Part shown: piece by piece, positions 4,902-6,440 of the stretch
Layout of the letters: each line of letters begins with the position of its first letter
Numbering within the stretch: position 1 is the first letter of the stretch
Assembly (NCBI GenBank): GCA_028679775.1
Contig: JAJRAX010000123.1
Span: 1-6,440 of the forward strand
Direction: 5' to 3'
Length of the DNA stretch: 6,440 nt
Source: Methanothrix sp.
Lineage (GTDB): Archaea; Halobacteriota; Methanosarcinia; Methanotrichales; Methanotrichaceae
The notes under the pieces: generated by a model
What the model was told of the DNA's origin: nothing
Databases searched by the model: none
Seen by the model: only the letters and a program-made list of their open reading frames with translations
Translations under genes and position numbers: made by a program

Positions 4902-6440
4902 TTTATGCTCTCCTCGTCCCTAATCTGTATATCGAAATCGTAGTACGGAGGGGCTTGAGCCACTGCCGTTTGCCATTTGTATGTCTGCTCACCGCTATCA
5001 ACCTGATAATATTGGCATTGGCCCTCGGTCGTCCAGACCTTGATGTTCTCAGGAAGACTGCTGTCTCCACCAACCATGCATACAGTCAGGTTCTCTGAGG
5101 CATTAACCGTTGCTTCGAAGTAATGTATCTTGCCGCTTATGCTATCCGCTGCGTTGGATACTACAGCCACGATTTCTGGTCCCTCAAATGCCTCTGTCTC
5201 GGCTCCGTCAATCAGGAACCTGTACTCGGCCACTCCAAAGAACGGCGTCTCCCAGAAGGGCTTAAGAGTCCAGCTTACGCTTCCGATGGTGGGATCATAT
5301 CGTTTCTTATCCCCTACGATCTTCCAGGGCGAATCAGATCCGAACGGCCTTACAGACAGCTCTATCCAGGGCACCTGTTTGGAACTCCAGTTAAGAAGCT
5401 GCAGAGTATACGTCAATGCATGAAGGGGATCTTTCTCATCCCACGCCTGGATGACTCCTACCCCAGGCGTTACATTGCCAATTACTGTTACCGTGCTGTT
5501 GTCAAAGACACGATTGCCCTGTCCACTGTCCCCGACTCCGGAAGAGCCCTGCTGGCTTGCCGGGGCTTTCTTGAGAACCCTCATGTAATGATCGGCAAAC
5601 CTGTAATCTCCGCCGGCCAGACTCGTGTGATTGAATGCCAGGGATATTGTAAAGCTATTGCCAATGTCGTTCTCATCAAATGGGATATCGGCCTCGTACA
5701 GATACCTATCAACTCCGATGGCTCTGTCGCTCAAGTTCTCGGTCAAATTCTTGCTCGGACCTGTCAGATTCAACTTGAGAATGCCTCCGCTTTCGGTGTA
5801 GTTGATGGTAGCATGGATGAGCTGGTCTGCTTTGCCTCCTGCAGGTACATACAATGTTGTGTCATACTCCAAAATGAGCTTGGGCTCCCAGATGGGCTGC
5901 GGCTGCATTCCTTCTAATGCCACCTGCATGATATGGTCGTCAAATAACGCATATCTCTTGCCGTCCAATTGATAGTCTAAAGAGAACACGTAATTGTTAC
6001 CTGCATTTGAGGCATCAAACGGCTCCGCATAATCATATCTATACCGATTAGCACCTATCTCGGTAGCACTCATCTCAGCCGCCCAGCTTTTGCCGACACC
6101 CGTCAAATTCAATGTCATTGTTCCCTCGCCTCCGGGCGAGAAGACCTCCGCGCTGAACTCCTGGTTCGCCCCCTTTTCGGCAGTGACGAAAAGCACCGGC
6201 AGGTAGCTCACATCTCCAATGGCCTTTGGCTCCTGTCCCGAAATGGCTTCATCCAGGATGACAGTCATTGTCCCGGAGAACATTATTTCGCCGCCTGAGG
6301 TTTGAGGATGGGCATTTTTGATGTCGAGCGTGTAGTTTCCGACATCATCTTTGCCAAATTCCTTAGACCAGGTGTATAGGTATCGAGTTGCACCCAGATA
6401 GACACCATTCATCTCTTCGGTAACGGGACTCTTATTCGGA
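4898..6440 (-). CDS. Secreted protein with tandem Ig-like repeats, 5' end beyond window
   Basis: The reading frame is open to the right edge, so the gene is truncated at its 5' end. The ATG at 6412 lies inside a repeat and is not the true start; nine more in-frame codons (PNKSPVTEE) precede it. Numbering from that Met, the visible part has three repeats anchored by LNLTG (101, 214) and G-[AV]-x-R-Y-x-Y (7, 120, 233), spaced exactly 113 residues. A Ser/Gly/Gln linker (284-300) and a fourth, diverged Ig-like domain (about 305-418, ending EYRFLIDG) follow, then a last beta-rich domain (about 420-504) with the only two cysteines, C445 and C466. About twelve N-x-S/T sequons indicate an outer-surface or glycosylated protein. 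There is no membrane segment in the visible part, so any signal or anchor must lie upstream. It is the first visible gene of the unit and overlaps the next start by 4 nt. I do not recognise the family; a structural, adhesive or sheath-related role would be a guess. Confidence 0.8.
   Translation of the reverse strand, partial: PNKSPVTEEMNGVYLGATRYLYTWSKEFGKDDVGNYTLDIKNAHPQTSGGEIMFSGTMTVILDEAISGQEPKAIGDVSYLPVLFVTAEKGANQEFSAEVFSPGGEGTMTLNLTGVGKSWAAEMSATEIGANRYRYDYAEPFDASNAGNNYVFSLDYQLDGKRYALFDDHIMQVALEGMQPQPIWEPKLILEYDTTLYVPAGGKADQLIHATINYTESGGILKLNLTGPSKNLTENLSDRAIGVDRYLYEADIPFDENDIGNSFTISLAFNHTSLAGGDYRFADHYMRVLKKAPASQQGSSGVGDSGQGNRVFDNSTVTVIGNVTPGVGVIQAWDEKDPLHALTYTLQLLNWSSKQVPWIELSVRPFGSDSPWKIVGDKKRYDPTIGSVSWTLKPFWETPFFGVAEYRFLIDGAETEAFEGPEIVAVVSNAADSISGKIHYFEATVNASENLTVCMVGGDSSLPENIKVWTTEGQCQYYQVDSGEQTYKWQTAVAQAPPYYDFDIQIRDEESIK
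4910..4915 (-). promoter_or_regulatory. Shine-Dalgarno site for the anchored surface protein
   Basis: GAGGAG sits eight bases before the ATG at 4901, inside the final codons of the upstream gene. It supports this start and the coupled ATGA junction. Confidence 0.6.
5570..6440 (-). repeat. Tandem 113-residue (339-bp) protein repeats
   Basis: Three units are visible: a partial one at about 6257-6440, one at about 5903-6199 and one at about 5570-5881. The codons for the GxxRYxY motif begin at 6394, 6055 and 5716, a constant 339-bp spacing. The two full units share LNLTG, then GxxRYxY, then PFD with a nearby GN (AGNN, IGNS), a strand, and DHxMxV near the end. At the DNA level they have diverged substantially, so the duplication is old. 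Further units may lie beyond the right edge. Confidence 0.8.

Noticed and set aside
5123..5917. 264-codon open frame on the plus strand
   Set aside because: It lies wholly antisense to the repeat protein, whose repeats, sequons and coupled junction are convincing. Its translation is rich in Cys, Arg and irregular segments with no domain pattern.

Overview
All six genes I can support lie on the minus strand, so transcription runs right to left. The window looks archaeal, most likely a methanogen of the Methanotrichaceae (Methanothrix/Methanosaeta) type. The signs are a TATA-box-like promoter in place of bacterial -35/-10 elements, Shine-Dalgarno sites together with ATGA stop/start overlaps, large secreted proteins dense in N-x-S/T sequons, and a divergent tubulin/FtsZ-superfamily GTPase. 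Genus-level placement is an inference from sequence style, not from a search.

Region 1 (6440 down to 1076) is a tightly packed four-gene unit whose 5' end lies beyond the right edge. In transcription order it holds: (a) a large secreted protein, cut by the window edge, with tandem Ig-like beta-sandwich repeats of exactly 113 residues; (b) a 507-residue surface protein with a signal peptide, a poly-Gly linker, Ig-like domains, one C-terminal membrane segment and a basic cytosolic tail; (c) a 213-residue protein with five predicted membrane segments; (d) a 553-residue tubulin/FtsZ-like GTPase with clear nucleotide-binding loops but no recognisable T7 catalytic loop. The junctions are a 4-nt overlap, a 2-nt gap and a 4-nt overlap, so translation is very probably coupled. 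The gene set suggests a cytoskeletal GTPase linked through two membrane proteins to glycosylated surface proteins. This is the most interesting content of the window, and I do not recognise it as a characterised system.

Region 2 (910 to 1075) is the spacer between the two units. It holds a possible weak hairpin terminator for region 1 and an AT-rich TATA-like element facing region 3.

Region 3 (909 down to 1) carries two exported thioredoxin-fold proteins separated by 2 nt. The first is a 188-residue protein with CKPC. The second is a TlpA/redoxin-like protein with CVEC, starting at GTG and running off the left edge. They form a probable extracytoplasmic thiol-disulfide unit, whose functional link to region 1 is open.

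I saw no RNA genes, insertion sequences or CRISPR arrays. No gene-free stretch exceeds about 170 bases.
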